From: Phlyctochytrium arcticum
Lineage: Eukaryota > Chytridiomycota > Chytridiomycetes > Chytridiales > Chytridiaceae
DNA length: 64,000 bases
Direction of reading: 5' to 3'
NCBI GenBank assembly: GCA_025602905.1
Contig: JAHLKI010000023.1
Coordinates: forward strand, 186,001 to 250,000
Positions within the stretch are counted from its first letter, which is position 1. Every line of letters starts with the position of its first letter. The translations under genes and the position numbers were made by a program. Of this stretch, positions 1 through 10,739 are shown piece by piece. Under the pieces are notes generated by a model, which saw nothing but the letters and a program-made list of their open reading frames with translations, was not told the DNA's origin and made no database searches.

Positions 1-350
1 GCGCTCTCCATTCTAGGGATACCAGTTCATGGGTTTGGAAAGCAAAAGATGGACGCGTCGTCGGAATTACAAAGCAGGAGTATGTGCTCTCTTTTTACAA
101 GTTTCATGAGAACACCACGTTTTAACAGTTACCTGCTAGGAAATTCCTATCTCACCTAGCATCGACACTCGAACTACGGACATTTGTGGCATCGAAATTG
201 GGCATGGTTTACAAACACGCATGGCAAATGAAAGTCAAAGAACTAAAGGGCGTGGCGGCAAAGGGTTGTAGTAGCAATGATGCAAGCAGTGCAAGTGAAT
301 GGCTGAAAAAATTGGTTGAGGAGGAGCGGCATGGGTTTCTCGGATTGTAA
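1..350 (+). CDS. 3' end of an unrecognised protein-coding gene (partial)
   Basis: Two terminal exons of a gene that begins left of the window. Exon 17-79 follows a CATTCTAG acceptor, intron 80-128 starts GTATGT and ends TTTTAACAG, and exon 129-350 ends with TAA at 348-350. The second exon encodes about 74 residues in one open frame and finishes in a charged Glu/Lys-rich helix ending GFLGL. Without the intron the frame meets a stop at 123-125. I do not recognise the family and see no catalytic motif. It converges on RER1, whose stop is at 610; the 260 bp between them look non-coding. Confidence 0.45.
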
Positions 351-609
351 ATAAGCTGGATTTAATTATGGGTGGACTTCCCACTGGGAATGCATTGGAA
401 ATACGTTCGCGTGGCAGGGATTATCAATACAATACATTGCAACTGGAATTAAAAGGGTATGACATGCGACAAAGCGCTAAATTAGCGGGCAACGAAGCCA
501 CAGGCCATGCTTATGACCAGATCAAAATGGGGTACGTGTCCGGGTTTATGAGAATGGGTTTATAGGGGTTCGAAGGAAGTATGTACGTCGGGATGTGAAA
601 TATTCCTAT

Positions 610-1505
610 CTATTTGCTTCCGCTGGTTCGACGAGCGGCACCATATTTCTAAGGAAAAGTGAGAAATTGATGGAAAAAAAGGAAGCATTTCTACACTCTT
701 ACCTTCTTGCCCAAATTCCAGGGGACGTACTTGTATTTCACCATGTGCGCAATCTGTCTCCTCATGGTTATCGTGAAAAGGATGATAAAGTAAAGGCTAT
801 CGGCAAATCGTTAGACATGTACAACCGCTATTCGACTGAAGAATAGGCGACTCACAGCAGGATAGGCCAGAAAACTGGCACATCGAAGAACTTGAAGAAT
901 GTACAGAACATAGCAATCACCAACGCCCGGGTTGCCGCATACCTAAACATTTCTGAGTAAGAAGAGGGGCAGCGCCAATTTGTCCGTGTAAGCATACCAA
1001 AATTTAAATTCTGGTAATCGTCGAATGAACGGCTTGAACTCGTCATTAGTTTTGGTTGGCAGGGATGGGCCTTCATCCGCATTGTCCAATTCTTCCATGG
1101 CCGGATCGAATTTCGGCGTCAAGAAGGCAAGGAAGAGGTTCAGAAGATAGATGCCGAGCGCGTACTAATGAAGTGCACAAGATGAGCTTCTTTTTGTATG
1201 CAACAAGACAACGGAGGGGACATACCGTAACAATGTACCACCCTTTTACGAGGAAAACTCGCAAGATATACAGAAACACAGTGACGATTGTAAAGGCCCA
1301 TCGTTGCATGTAAAATGGCGCGGTATCGTCCAAAAGCTTTTGATATTTCTAGATCATTGAGTAGGTTTTAGAAGACGGTACGACAAGGCTTCTGGTCCAT
1401 AAAAGGTGCAGACAGTATCCTTACACGTTGCAGAACTGACGCTTGGTATGGAAGACCGCTCGGTGGGGGAAGTCCGCCATTAGAGGCTGGACTGGCAGCT
1501 TCCAT
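610..1505 (-). CDS. RER1: RER1 family ER retention receptor
   Basis: Golgi membrane protein that returns escaped ER membrane proteins to the ER through COPI vesicles. Six exons on the minus strand: 1505-1425, 1348-1226, 1164-998, 942-856, 796-703, 648-610. They total 591 nt and encode 196 aa, the usual family length. Seen in order: [12 protein letters not shown] N-terminus, helix ending [26 protein letters not shown] in the cytosolic loop, the [12 protein letters not shown] and VPVFWPIL membrane segments, and the [17 protein letters not shown] tail followed by a basic C-terminus. All five introns (54-76 bp) have GT-AG ends and keep phase. The start ATG at 1505 gives a Pro-rich leader before the conserved core. 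Identification is by these family motifs and is strong. Confidence 0.93.
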
Positions 1506-1903
1506 GATTGGGCTTGAACAAAATCCGGATAACCTTAACTTCTCAACGACGGAGGGTAATAGGAGTTCGTTTTGCGGTTTTGATCCGGGCAGTTTTTACA
1601 GATGGGTCTTTTGTAAATTGGATCGTGGCAGCTTTGAAGCGGCGGACTTTTGGCTGGTAACGTGACCTGAACCGCTTTTGAAGTTTTGGAGTTTTCCACC
1701 TTCAACCCAGACTCCAACAAAACCCTCTAAAAAGTCAAGGCAAAACTGGAGACAGGTAGCAGGGTAATTGGAAAAGTTATGCTAATCAAGCAGTATTCTA
1801 GAAGTGTAGGGTAAATGCAGTCAGGGAACCACCCAGAAGCAAAATAATAGCAAAATGAAGAAAGGAAAAGCACTATGCAAACTACAGGGCGATGAGAAGG
1901 GAA

Positions 1904-3403
1904 TTATCGTCCAATTAGCTCTCCCTGCTTGGTCTCCCAAGGGGATTTGTTACTGCCGGTGCGGGAAGAGCACCCACGTAGGAAGGACGACATATAGGCC
2001 CGAGGGTTTCGCGAACCCGACAAGAAATCATAGTTCTCATCAGCGCAGCAGTCATCGGTCGGTGTAATAGCATTGCCATTCGCATCTATGCGCTTTCCAC
2101 ATTCGATTAAACCGAGACCAATTCGCGTGGCGCTTGATGTTCGGCGAATTGGAAAGGGCAGTGATGAGGAAAAGGGCGATCGATGACCATGAATCGAGGG
2201 GCGACGATTGAGAGGATTGGAAGTTGTGCTGGTGCCCGTCGTTCGGGCACTAGAATTACGCCGATGAACAAAGTGACGACTTGAATCGATATCCTCTTCG
2301 TCCTCATTTCCATTGGCATCCAGATGTATCCCAGTGAGCATTGCGAGGGTATCGCTTTCATTGAAGAGATCAACATATGAGGAAGATGTTGACGATGGAA
2401 TAGAATCCCCAAGACTGCTCGCTGAAGGACCAAATAGGTCATCCATTTCGGCCAAAGTGAGTGGCATGGCAGTCCGGCCCGGACCTCCTCGTCGAGGGGC
2501 CGCATCCGGTAAGTCGGCAAAGTTACTGCGCGTACGAAGCTGAGGGTTCGGGCGAATGAAATTGGAGGCAGCATTCAGGGTTCCCGTAAGCCACGGTGCA
2601 AGGGTAGACATGGGACTCCTCGCTGATGCTCGAGCATTGCGCAAATTGAGTTCCTCAGTCTCGAATGCATCTAGTAACGCGGTGGTAATGCGCTCTAGGT
2701 ACTCTTCATACCACGAGCGCAAAGACGTAAACTCGCGACGGATTGCTAGTTGGTTCGATGCGATGCGCTGACGAAGGGCGGCGACCTCCAAAGCTTCCGC
2801 GCTCAAGGGCTCCTCATCCTCCTCGTGCGATTGCTCGCCAACGTCAGAATCCTCATGGACATTCCCAGCATCCGGTGCCTGACCAGCGCGAGCAACTCTC
2901 CGGGCAGCTGATGTGGGTGAATTTGTTCTATGAGCATCCACTTCTTCTTCTTCTTCATCTCCGGCACTCTCCTCGTCCGCGTCATGCCCTTCGTCCGTGT
3001 CGCCGGCTTCCTCGAAACATTCTATCGAAATCTCATCTGAAAACTCGAAACGGTATCCCCCCTCTGGTCTGCTGGTATAGTAAATGCTATCTGATGAGGA
3101 GTCGCGAGTGTTGCCCTCTGAATGGAGGCCACTAGTCCTTACAGCCCGCGCAGGAGTCCGCGGCCGTCCGTCAGCGTTATTGGGTGTTTGAGCAGGACGC
3201 GCCAGGTATTGTTCGATGTCGGCTCGCACGCTCTCCAGATCCGACGATATTTGTGTGCTCTGCGCATCCAATTCGCCAAGAGCTTCGTATATATCCATAG
3301 TACGAGGAGTGCGAAAGGCTCGAAGGACTGGAGGTTGTAACCGGTATATAGAAGCCGTTGAAAAAGAGTGTGAAGAGGAATCAGTACTAGGAGTGTATAC
3401 CAT
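1904..3403 (-). CDS. Hypothetical acidic, largely disordered protein
   Basis: A single uninterrupted 499-aa frame with ATG at 3403. No known domain is recognised. Residues about 40-70 and 225-270 are predicted by eye to form charged helices, possibly coiled coil (the second contains LRSWYEEYLERITTALLDAF). Between them lies a strongly acidic Asp/Glu run (about 120-165), and the C-terminal half is Ser/Arg-rich and probably disordered. The many antisense frames across it are shadows. Upstream (3404 onward) no divergent gene is seen. An alternative start at an internal Met about 35 codons in cannot be excluded. Confidence 0.7.
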   Translation of the reverse strand: MVYTPSTDSSSHSFSTASIYRLQPPVLRAFRTPRTMDIYEALGELDAQSTQISSDLESVRADIEQYLARPAQTPNNADGRPRTPARAVRTSGLHSEGNTRDSSSDSIYYTSRPEGGYRFEFSDEISIECFEEAGDTDEGHDADEESAGDEEEEEVDAHRTNSPTSAARRVARAGQAPDAGNVHEDSDVGEQSHEEDEEPLSAEALEVAALRQRIASNQLAIRREFTSLRSWYEEYLERITTALLDAFETEELNLRNARASARSPMSTLAPWLTGTLNAASNFIRPNPQLRTRSNFADLPDAAPRRGGPGRTAMPLTLAEMDDLFGPSASSLGDSIPSSTSSSYVDLFNESDTLAMLTGIHLDANGNEDEEDIDSSRHFVHRRNSSARTTGTSTTSNPLNRRPSIHGHRSPFSSSLPFPIRRTSSATRIGLGLIECGKRIDANGNAITPTDDCCADENYDFLSGSRNPRAYMSSFLRGCSSRTGSNKSPWETKQGELIGR

Positions 3404-4774
3404 TGATCACCAATGTGAAATTCTCACACAAGAATGAAGAAAAACACTATGTTTTTATGATTTTCGCATATCGGTCGCAAGCAGCCAGCTGCCGCTTCCG
3501 AATGTATTTTAAAAAACACTGCATTCGAAAATACGATTTTTTGACAGCAACAGATGGTGGAAGCCCCCAGCCTTCACCTGCGATGGACGTCTATTTGTAA
3601 CGGAAACCTGTCTAAAATTGGAAACCCTTTTTACCTTACCTTGCCTCATGTGAACAATGTTTATGAGCTGGATAAACAGAAGGAATGCTTTTTTTTCATT
3701 GTGGGTTTTACGGCGGTACTTGCGTTAATTGGGTCTTACATCTACGGCTAACGTTATGTGCTTGTGGGCCTTGTTTTTGCTTGAAGGAATCGAAAATGCA
3801 CGACGGATAGAGTCAAGGAAGGAAGTTGTGGCTAGGATTTGCAACGGCACACACTGCATTGATTCGGTGAGTAGACAATTGTAGTCACGTACGATTTTTC
3901 GGTGCTCACAAGAAGAATTTTTCTCCTTTACATTGGAGTCTGGGATGAACTACAGAATTATGGCAACTATCCATGCCACTCTTCTCCTTTTCACCAATTT
4001 GAACCCGGATTTTTTTCTGTAATGACGATGCCAAGTAAATAAACAATTATTTGTGAAGGCGACGACCCTTGCAAGATTACGTTGTGTTGGGTGGTACTTA
4101 CTGCGTTCAGGGATTTTTGCCGAAAATCGTCAACCACGTTTTTTATGCGTAACAGAGCATCTGTGATTTTCTGTTAGCGCTTTAATTTTTTTGGTGTGCA
4201 TCGTGGAGAAAAATTCTCGTTCAAAACGACAAATGGCAGCGGGAAACTCCAAGGCCGGATCTCGCGCGCAACTCCCCCGGGGTGGAAATAGGAAGGCTCC
4301 CGGGTCAAACCCTGTAGGAAAGAATGATGGCAACATGCTGGATTTGCGAACCCAACAGATCTGGTACTGACTTTGCATTCTTTTTTTAATGGAAGCAACG
4401 AGTGATGGAGGTGTGCGATCCTGTATAAGGAAGGATGATGTGCTTTAGAAATCGAATCTAACGAGATTTTTCCCTTCATTTCTTTATCCGTACCTTATAA
4501 TCAATGGGATGCGTGGTTCATGCCAAATAGGAAGGATCGGTTGACAAAAGAGCTCCAGACTCAGCGAGAGTGGGAGGATCGGTGGGGTTGTCTGGTAGAT
4601 CCCCGACTCTATTCCGAACATGCGGATCCTGCGAGGTGGAAGAAATCGCCAGTAGGTTGCATTGCATAAAGCAGATGTCCCTGATGGCATTTTTGACGGA
4701 CACTTTATGTTCCACAATAGCCAAAGCATCATAGCCCCTTCAGCATTCTCAACCCGCCTGGAAAGCACGCCCTG
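3404..4774. other. Intergenic stretch, no supported gene
   Basis: About 1.37 kb with only short, unconvincing frames. A minus-strand frame at 4518-4724 has a faint WD-repeat look (CNLLAISSTSQDPHVR) but no partner exons were found, so it is not called. Confidence 0.5.
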
Positions 4775-5227
4775 ATGGATGAGGAGCCATCATCTGTACC
4801 CGCCGCCTTCTCCCAAAACAACTACAAAGTCACAGGCGACCGCTCCAACTTTCTTGCACATACCCCGCGCGCAGGACAACCCCGGCCGTCGGCCAACCTC
4901 CAATTTGCCCCCGCCCCCACCACGCCGTATAAACTTCGCCATGAACCTGCCCATCACTCGGCGCCTTTTGCCGTCGCCACACCTCTCAAGTCGCAACCAT
5001 CCATATCAGGCACGAATAAGAACCGGGGCACGTTACCCATGTCCCATCATAGGCATTATCCTCGACCTAACCCACAGGAGATGTACAAGTATCCGCCAAC
5101 ATCGAATACCGAATATGGCTGGGGGTGGGGTGGACAACATACTTTGGAGGTGTACGGGAGCACGAGTGCAAACTTTGTAAAGGAAAGTTGGAAACGCCTG
5201 TCACGGAAAGACCTTGTAGATTTATGA
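4775..5227 (+). CDS. Small hypothetical protein, 150 aa
   Basis: Single-exon frame from ATG 4775 to the stop at 5227. The N-terminal two thirds are Pro/His/Ala-rich and low complexity. The last 50 residues are more ordered, with a NTEYGWGWGG segment followed by YGSTSANFVKESWKRL. Tyr-Gly-Trp segments of this kind occur in several ciliary microtubule inner proteins, which would suit a zoosporic fungus, but this is only a resemblance and no function is assigned. The gene converges on the FMN-binding protein gene ending at 5469; the 240 bp between them are A/T-rich and non-coding. Confidence 0.5.
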   Translation: MDEEPSSVPAAFSQNNYKVTGDRSNFLAHTPRAGQPRPSANLQFAPAPTTPYKLRHEPAHHSAPFAVATPLKSQPSISGTNKNRGTLPMSHHRHYPRPNPQEMYKYPPTSNTEYGWGWGGQHTLEVYGSTSANFVKESWKRLSRKDLVDL

Positions 5228-5468
5228 TGTACTCTGAGCTTTGCGGCATCATCAGTTCTTTTTTTGTTTTTAATACATTTTTGGCCATCATTGCGAAGTT
5301 TCAAATGTCCCATTGTAACATTTGCACTTTCGCTTTATTTAACTCGAAGCCTTGCGCAGCGTGATTTCTCACGGACATCAAGAGACAACTACAATTTTTT
5401 TTTGGGAATGATATGAACCTTTTATACAAAGAAAATGAAACGAAAGGAATGCAACAATCAAATGATAT

Positions 5469-6682
5469 CTACTCGACAGACTGCATCAGCCAATGATTCA
5501 TGTGCTTGATTTTGCCCTCATACGGACTAAACTCATCATCACTTTGTCCATCGCGGGAGGTAGCTCGGCGGAACTTGAACCGTGTTCCATCGGCGCGGTG
5601 ATAGTCCACCCCATCTACGTCCAGAATCAACAGTGCAAGTGTGTCAGGTGTTTCATTGGTGTCACTCTTTGGCTCGGCCGTCATGCGGGGTGCAGGAACT
5701 GAATCACTGGACGGGGTGGACGAATACGCTTCAACAATCGAAAAGCGTCGGGCACTAGCATACCGGACGTGCTCATCCATCTTGGAATCAACTTGCTCGT
5801 CTCCTCCATTGTTCTGAGAGAGGGTTTGCTTCTTGTGGTCTGATAGGGCCTTCCAAGCCGTTTGGCGTTGAGCTTCCCAATCGATGACCGAGGCGGAATT
5901 GGTAGGCGATAGCTTGGATGGATGCGGAGGGCAAAGACCAGTGGCTTTCAGAGGATGGGTAGGAGGTAGGATGGGGTACAGTTTACCGGACAGACGGAAC
6001 TGGTCGCCGGTTTTGGGCATAGGCCTTTGCGCAGTCGGTAAGTTCTACTTGATGAGTGCCCGTTGGGGAAGTCGACTTACCAGCCAACTTCGGTAAAGCG
6101 ACTTCCAAAAATAACGTCGTCCACGACCTTGCTTCTTGCATCCGCCACAAAGACCATCGCTTCCTTTGCGTGGTCTCGTTCTTCCCCATTCCCTTGCTGA
6201 ACAAATTGCTGAACCGCGTCGCCAACTGAACTGTCATAGTCATTTCCTCCCATCAAATCCTTCAGAAAGGAGCTGAGCGCATTGCCAATTTTGGCATTTT
6301 TGCCCAATTCCGTGGAGTGGCTTCCTTGAGCCTTTGGGGTAGGTTGAGCAGTCGTGGTGGTATTTTCAATATCGGTCAAGAAACCGGTAAAAGAGACGAG
6401 GCGATTAGCTGGACGTCCAAATGGACGGATAGTAGCCAAGCTAACTTGATCTGGATGTTTATGTGAGAGACTGATTTTTTAATATTGCAACGTAAAAGCA
6501 TCCTGCTTACAATCTTTCAGCTCTTTTCCTTCGTAGTTTTTCTTGATGCATGCCTCAAGAGCGCTACGCCAAGGGGCCACATCGCCTTCGGTCGTCACTC
6601 CTAGCTTGCTTTCGATGCTTTTGGCTTTGATGTGGTCCATCGGGGCAGGCTTTGCAACCGCTGGTGCTTGAACCGGGGCCAT
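5469..6682 (-). CDS. Pyridoxamine-phosphate-oxidase-like FMN-binding protein (Alr4036 type)
   Basis: Three exons, 6682-6511, 6450-6081 and 6024-5469, joined by introns of 60 and 56 bp, give 1098 nt and 365 aa. The split-barrel flavoprotein signature of the Alr4036/Pyridox_oxase_2 family is seen in order: PWRSALEAC near residue 37, YQVSLATIRPFGRPANRLVSF, VADARSK, and the closing EVGWPMPKTGDQFRLSG. Proteins of this family bind FMN and are annotated as pyridoxamine 5'-phosphate oxidase-like; the substrate is usually unknown. Two oddities: about 75 low-complexity residues separate the RPANR strand from VADARSK, where the family normally has a short loop, and the C-terminal third is extended and acidic. 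Start ATG at 6682 is the first in frame. The upstream exon is needed because the second exon lacks an ATG. Confidence 0.85.
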
Positions 6683-7117
6683 AATGGACGACGTTCGTAT
6701 GCAAAGATAAATGTATAGGTGGATGTTTTGTGGGAGTTGTTGCAATGATCTGAGAAGTATTCACAATTCAGAGGAAAACAAGGACAAAGGGATTATTTTA
6801 TACTTTTTTTCCCCATTCGTTAGTCGGTTTATGTTCAAGCCTCGTCAATGTGACTAATCTCTTGTTTCTTCCGACACATTTTTGGGCTTCCCCTCGAAAA
6901 ACTCATCACAAGGCCCCAGACCCCCCTTTTTGTAAGGAAAGCGCTTTGGCTCCGGAGCTGAAAGTTTTAGTACTCTGGCGCAAGCCGAATCCTTTGATCG
7001 GACAATCCAGCCCTTTGCTGAATGAATATTACCTCAGAGCCCAGATCATCATAAAATTCGTTTGTTTAGGCTAAAAAAAAAACAAGAAAATATGTCACAT
7101 TCGTAAGGTGTGCATCC
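6683..7117. other. Intergenic, no gene seen
   Basis: Promoter side of the FMN-binding protein gene, with a T-rich stretch near 6803. No coding or RNA feature recognised. Confidence 0.5.
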
Positions 7118-7275
7118 CAAAACATGGATTGATGCACCGATCGTGACAGTGACCCCGCTTTGGGGTCGTCACCTCGCGACCTGTTTAAAATGGAGTGTTT
7201 ATCAAAAGGCAGTGTTGCAAAATTTTGAGAAAAGGGATACGAGGACCAAGAGAAATTGCAATGCTAAATCTATAT
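7118..7275 (+). repeat. Dispersed repeat copy 1
   Basis: Matches 13858-14040 in three blocks: the ACATGGATTGATG..CCGATCGTG block, the CCGCTTTGGGGTCGTCAC block, and the TGTTGCAAAATTT..GAGAAA / GCTAAATCTATAT block, with indels between them. At the second locus the first two blocks are the 3' end of the Crinkler-like frame, so this copy is probably a relic of a related gene or of shared flanking DNA. Confidence 0.6.
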
Positions 7276-7914
7276 GATAGGGCGCAAAAAATAGTGCACT
7301 ACATACAAATACAACCGGTTCAGTAACCTCTATATAGCTGCCGGTTAGCACTATGATTTTGAAGGGGATAGTGCTCCTCTCGGACACAAGGTCCACAGGC
7401 ATGTCATGTATATATGTAGCCAACTATGAAAAGACCATTTCGCAACACATCCTCCCATCGAAATATCTCACGATTTTGGCCGCAATGCATATGTTTCTCG
7501 ATATTGGTACTTGAAGAGGCATGTTGAATTTGATTTGGCGTAGTCTCCTTTCTTTGATGATCCTTGTTGAAAGAATCTCGACTTGATATGTTGCTTGATG
7601 TTCTTGAATGTGTAGGATAACGGATCGTATTGATTCTTCCAGTAAATTGAATCCGTTTAGTGAAGTTTCTTTGTGATCTATTCAAGAAAACTGTAAGCCA
7701 AAATTTTGAGTTTCTTTCGGATATCGATCAATGTGCATAACCACTCAATTTGCTTGATTTCATAACACCAATGGTACTAGCGTATGGAATAAATTCCAGT
7801 TGTACATAATGATCCGTACTAGGACCCCACGGAGTCATGCTCCTTTGCAAATCTTTGAACCAGCATTGGCCTGCTGTTCAAGATACTCTCTGCTATGCCG
7901 AAACGAGCTAGGAT

Positions 7915-8295
7915 CTATTGGATCCAATGGATGACACAATCGTTCAATACAGTGGTGATTTCTCTGATCAGTCGTGCACTACCGACCGTTGGAATATCAT
8001 CCACGTAGACAGTGACGATCACAGTTTCTCCATTTCGCTTCGTAACAATGCGGAGCAAGAGTTTGCTTGTTCTATGGTCAGCCTCGGTGAGCGCGCTCAC
8101 CAGCTGTAGGAACCAGATCTTGCCGGCATCCTTCCATTTGTAGTACAGTGCTTCATTGAGCTTCACGTTTGTATCATCACGCTGTTGTTTCCGTTCCTCA
8201 AATTCGGTGGCGGTCGAGACGTGGAGTGAGTTTGGTAGGGTCTCGTACGCGTGCTTGTTACCCAGCTTGTTACCGTCCTTGTCCAAAAGTGTCAT
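7915..8295 (-). pseudogene. Copia reverse transcriptase fragment
   Basis: 126-residue frame aligning by eye to the middle of a Ty1/copia reverse transcriptase: LNEALY near residue 47, a KIWFLQL segment, and the TVYVDDI polymerase box near residue 97. Both ends are truncated and no ATG start is appropriate. It lies between the LTR pieces of the copia relic. Confidence 0.7.
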
Positions 8296-8584
8296 TCCGG
8301 TATTGTCTGCTATGATGTCTGTCGATCAGGTCCCGTATTTGCCAAATTTAATTTTACCGGTCCATGTTCTTGAATACTTTTTCGCTCAGTTGACAGTACA
8401 TCTTCTGTGTAGATAGTCAGTGTGGGAAAATATGGAGATTATCAATGAGATCCTCATCCAGTTCGGGTTTGTTGCTTTTGAGGAGTTCAGTTGCCAATTT
8501 CAGAGCAGCAGGGGTAGCAGTAGTATCAGTGGATGACGATAGTCTTTGGTCTGTCATAGTGGAGAGACTATGGTGCTGATAACG

Positions 8585-8726
8585 TGTTGAGAACTAAAAG
8601 ATTTGGTGTATTGATATGTGTAACATGTGCAAAAGAGGGTGAGGGATTTCGATGCTCATACATAGGGGAAATGCTAATGGCTTTCATTACGTGTAGCCAA
8701 CTATGAAAAGACCCCATTTCGCAACC
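8585..8726 (-). repeat. LTR of the copia relic
   Basis: About 142 bp. On the plus strand it starts TGTTGAGAACTAAAAG and ends ATTTCGCAACC, so the ends are near-inverted TGTTG/CAAC(A). A diverged copy stands alone at 46771-46921, and the last 40 bp recur at 7408-7447. Confidence 0.7.
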
Positions 8727-8855
8727 ATATTCAAAACTTAAAACGAGAAAAAAAAGAAAGAAAAACGACAACGACAGAAAAACAACCCAATGGGAAAAAA
8801 CAAAGAAGGACGAGAAAGAATAATAAATGCAGATACTGAGAGATGCAGACACGGG

Positions 8856-9782
8856 TTAAGCCTGGGAACATTTCTGACGTTTGGCGTCATAAAAGACTTG
8901 CATTTCGGCATCCGTAACCCCACTTTCAACCATAAATCGGTGAATCTGAGAAATGCGCTCTAGGGGGCTCACCTCGGGGCTACGGTCATCATCATCGGGG
9001 TCTGTCAACTGGGTTGCGTCCGGATCGTCCAAGGTTTTGAGGTCATCAATTCCGCCATTGGCGTACTGTGAGTCGTTCCCCAACAGATCCTCGTCCCCGA
9101 AACGCCCAGCACCGCCAGCAACAGAAGGCATGGGGGATCTAGTCCCCAACACGCCTTCTGTTCCTTGGGCGCTGGTGCTTCCCAGCTGAGGTTCCTCATC
9201 AGAGCCTTCACCATCTAAGTCCGCCGCAGGGTCCGCCACCGCTGCTGCTGGCATATCTTGCATACCGTGGTAGGTTTCATGGTCGTAATTAAGTAAGTCT
9301 GTCCAGAAGTTATCAGGTTGGGTGCGGCGGACATACTTGATGACGAATATTTCTATCGCAGTCATAGTACATTTGTTGGGGAAGCGACGGATTGCTTTCC
9401 GCTGTGAAAAGACACCAGCCAGAGTTAAACGCCAACAATGTTTGCTTGACTTACTAGGAGCGCGGCCCTCCGCGAACGGGTCAAGAACTATGGTCTTTGC
9501 GATTTTCCGCGCTTTCTTCTTCAGCGTGGCGTGGTCGCGCACGGCGTTGACGCTCGAGAGAACAGAGTCAATCTTGGAGGTAATCTCGTTCAAACGCGTT
9601 GCTTGAGAAGCGACAATTTCGGTGAGGGCAGCGATACGGTCGGACTTGAATGTTTTCCGTCAAAATGTGCGGCCAAGTACGCCTAGGGAAGATTTCACTT
9701 TGGAAGGGGTGTTCAAAGCGCTGCTGCCTTGAGTCGAGCCTCGCCGGGATGCTTTCTCTGCACTCCTCGAGGCAGTACTCAT
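8856..9782 (-). CDS. Hypothetical protein with N-terminal coiled coil and acidic tail
   Basis: ATG at 9782 opens a Ser/Lys-rich leader. A possible 36-bp intron (9645-9680) joins it to a helical segment (about 60 residues, LNEITSKIDSVLSSVNAVRDH) and then KKKARKIAKTIVLDPF. A second GT-AG candidate (9402-9454) has good ends, but removing it shifts the frame and needs a further intron, so the middle is unresolved. The C-terminus is acidic (Asp/Glu-rich) and ends with an ERISQIHRFMVESG helix. No family recognised. It lies just downstream, on the same strand, of a transposon-type pseudogene and may itself belong to a mobile element. Confidence 0.4.
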
Positions 9783-10054
9783 ACTATTTGAAGACGTTTA
9801 TGAGCCCTCACTCAGCCAGCTGCAAGTCACAACAGATACAATGGACACGAGAGTAAACACGAGACAGAGATGGATGTGGGTGGGACGGGTAGACGGCGGT
9901 AGTGGTAGATTGGGTGCAGTGCAGGAGGGTGCAGGTGGGTGGTGGTAGTGGCAAGAGATGGAGGACCGAGAAATTCCCGTATCCAGGCAACGACGGTAGC
10001 ACTGCGCAGTTGAGAATTGAGATGATGTTAAGATTTATGGGCGAAACTGCTCTC

Positions 10055-10731
10055 TCACCTCAAATATCTCAAGATAAACTGCCATGAAGAGCCTCCGCCA
10101 ATTCTCCATCCAGAGTGTCCGCAGGGAGCCAAGCGTCGGGGATGAGATCGGCAAAGCAAAACATATAGGTCTGTGTCGTCGTGCTCGATGGTGTCCACGT
10201 ATTCGGCGGCTACTTCTTGTTCTCTGCGGACCGTTCCAGTCGCCGAGCGTACACAATTGGCCTCGGCGCAATGGTGCTGAACGTTGATTTGGACGCATCG
10301 CCAGAGCCTGATGGGTTGAGGAGGGCGATCGTTGACACGGCGCACGATGGGACAGCCATAGAAGTGGGCGTTTTCAACTCGATCGTATTTGCAAACTTTG
10401 GCCATGTCTTTTCCAACAATGTCGACAATTTTGCCGACCCAATTGTCCACCAAACAACAGTATCCAACTTTCCACTTGCGATTGGTTGAGACCGGAGCGT
10501 CATACCAACCGATGCGGTAGCCCAGCGGTCCATCTCTCACTGTAGCTATGACCTTTTCCGAAGCCTGCTGCACGACACCATGCTCGTCAATCCAAACACC
10601 ACCCGCAAGGATGTGGGAGAGTACGTTATAGGTGATAAACCTTCGCGCGATATCTTGGGAGGTGCCTTGCGATTGCTGTAGATCGATGCCTCACGGATGG
10701 GTTGGTTGAACCGCTCAAAATGCTCAGACAT
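10055..10731 (-). pseudogene. Transposon-type protein relic (SNRxAPSxDI family)
   Basis: The frame from ATG 10731 encodes EHFERFNQPIRE and SNRKAPP; the sense then continues one base out of frame as SQDIARRF and HILAGGVW, and runs to 10055 through a Cys/His-bearing segment (VQHHCAEANC) and REQEVAAEY. The order SNR-APS-DIA, then a GG-W, and later QH-C-C and RQE-type boxes resembles hypothetical proteins that are abundant and mobile-element-associated in Agaricomycete genomes. That family assignment is from memory of motif order and not verified. The one-base frameshift near 10660 makes this copy a likely pseudogene. The N-terminal zinc-binding part expected upstream was not found. Confidence 0.4.
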
Positions 10732-10739
10732 GAACAGAG

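Larger units (their letters stand above)
7408..8726 (-). mobile_element. Ty1/copia LTR retrotransposon relic
   Basis: Internally deleted element read on the minus strand. The 5' LTR is 8726-8585. Just inside it a tRNA primer-binding-like TTATCAGCACC (8582-8572) is followed by a gag start: ATG at 8557, 46 codons, stop at 8417. A reverse-transcriptase fragment follows (8295-7915) with LNEALY, a Trp-Phe pair and the YVDD catalytic box (VTVYVDDI). A purine-rich GATGGGAGGA then abuts the start of a 3' LTR (CGCAACA at 7441-7447 on the plus strand), of which only about 40 bp match the 5' copy. Integrase and most of pol are missing and frames are broken, so the element is inactive. Confidence 0.75.

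Noticed and set aside
4484..4768. Minus-strand frame with a WD-repeat-like segment
   Set aside because: One isolated weak match, with no neighbouring exons or further repeats.
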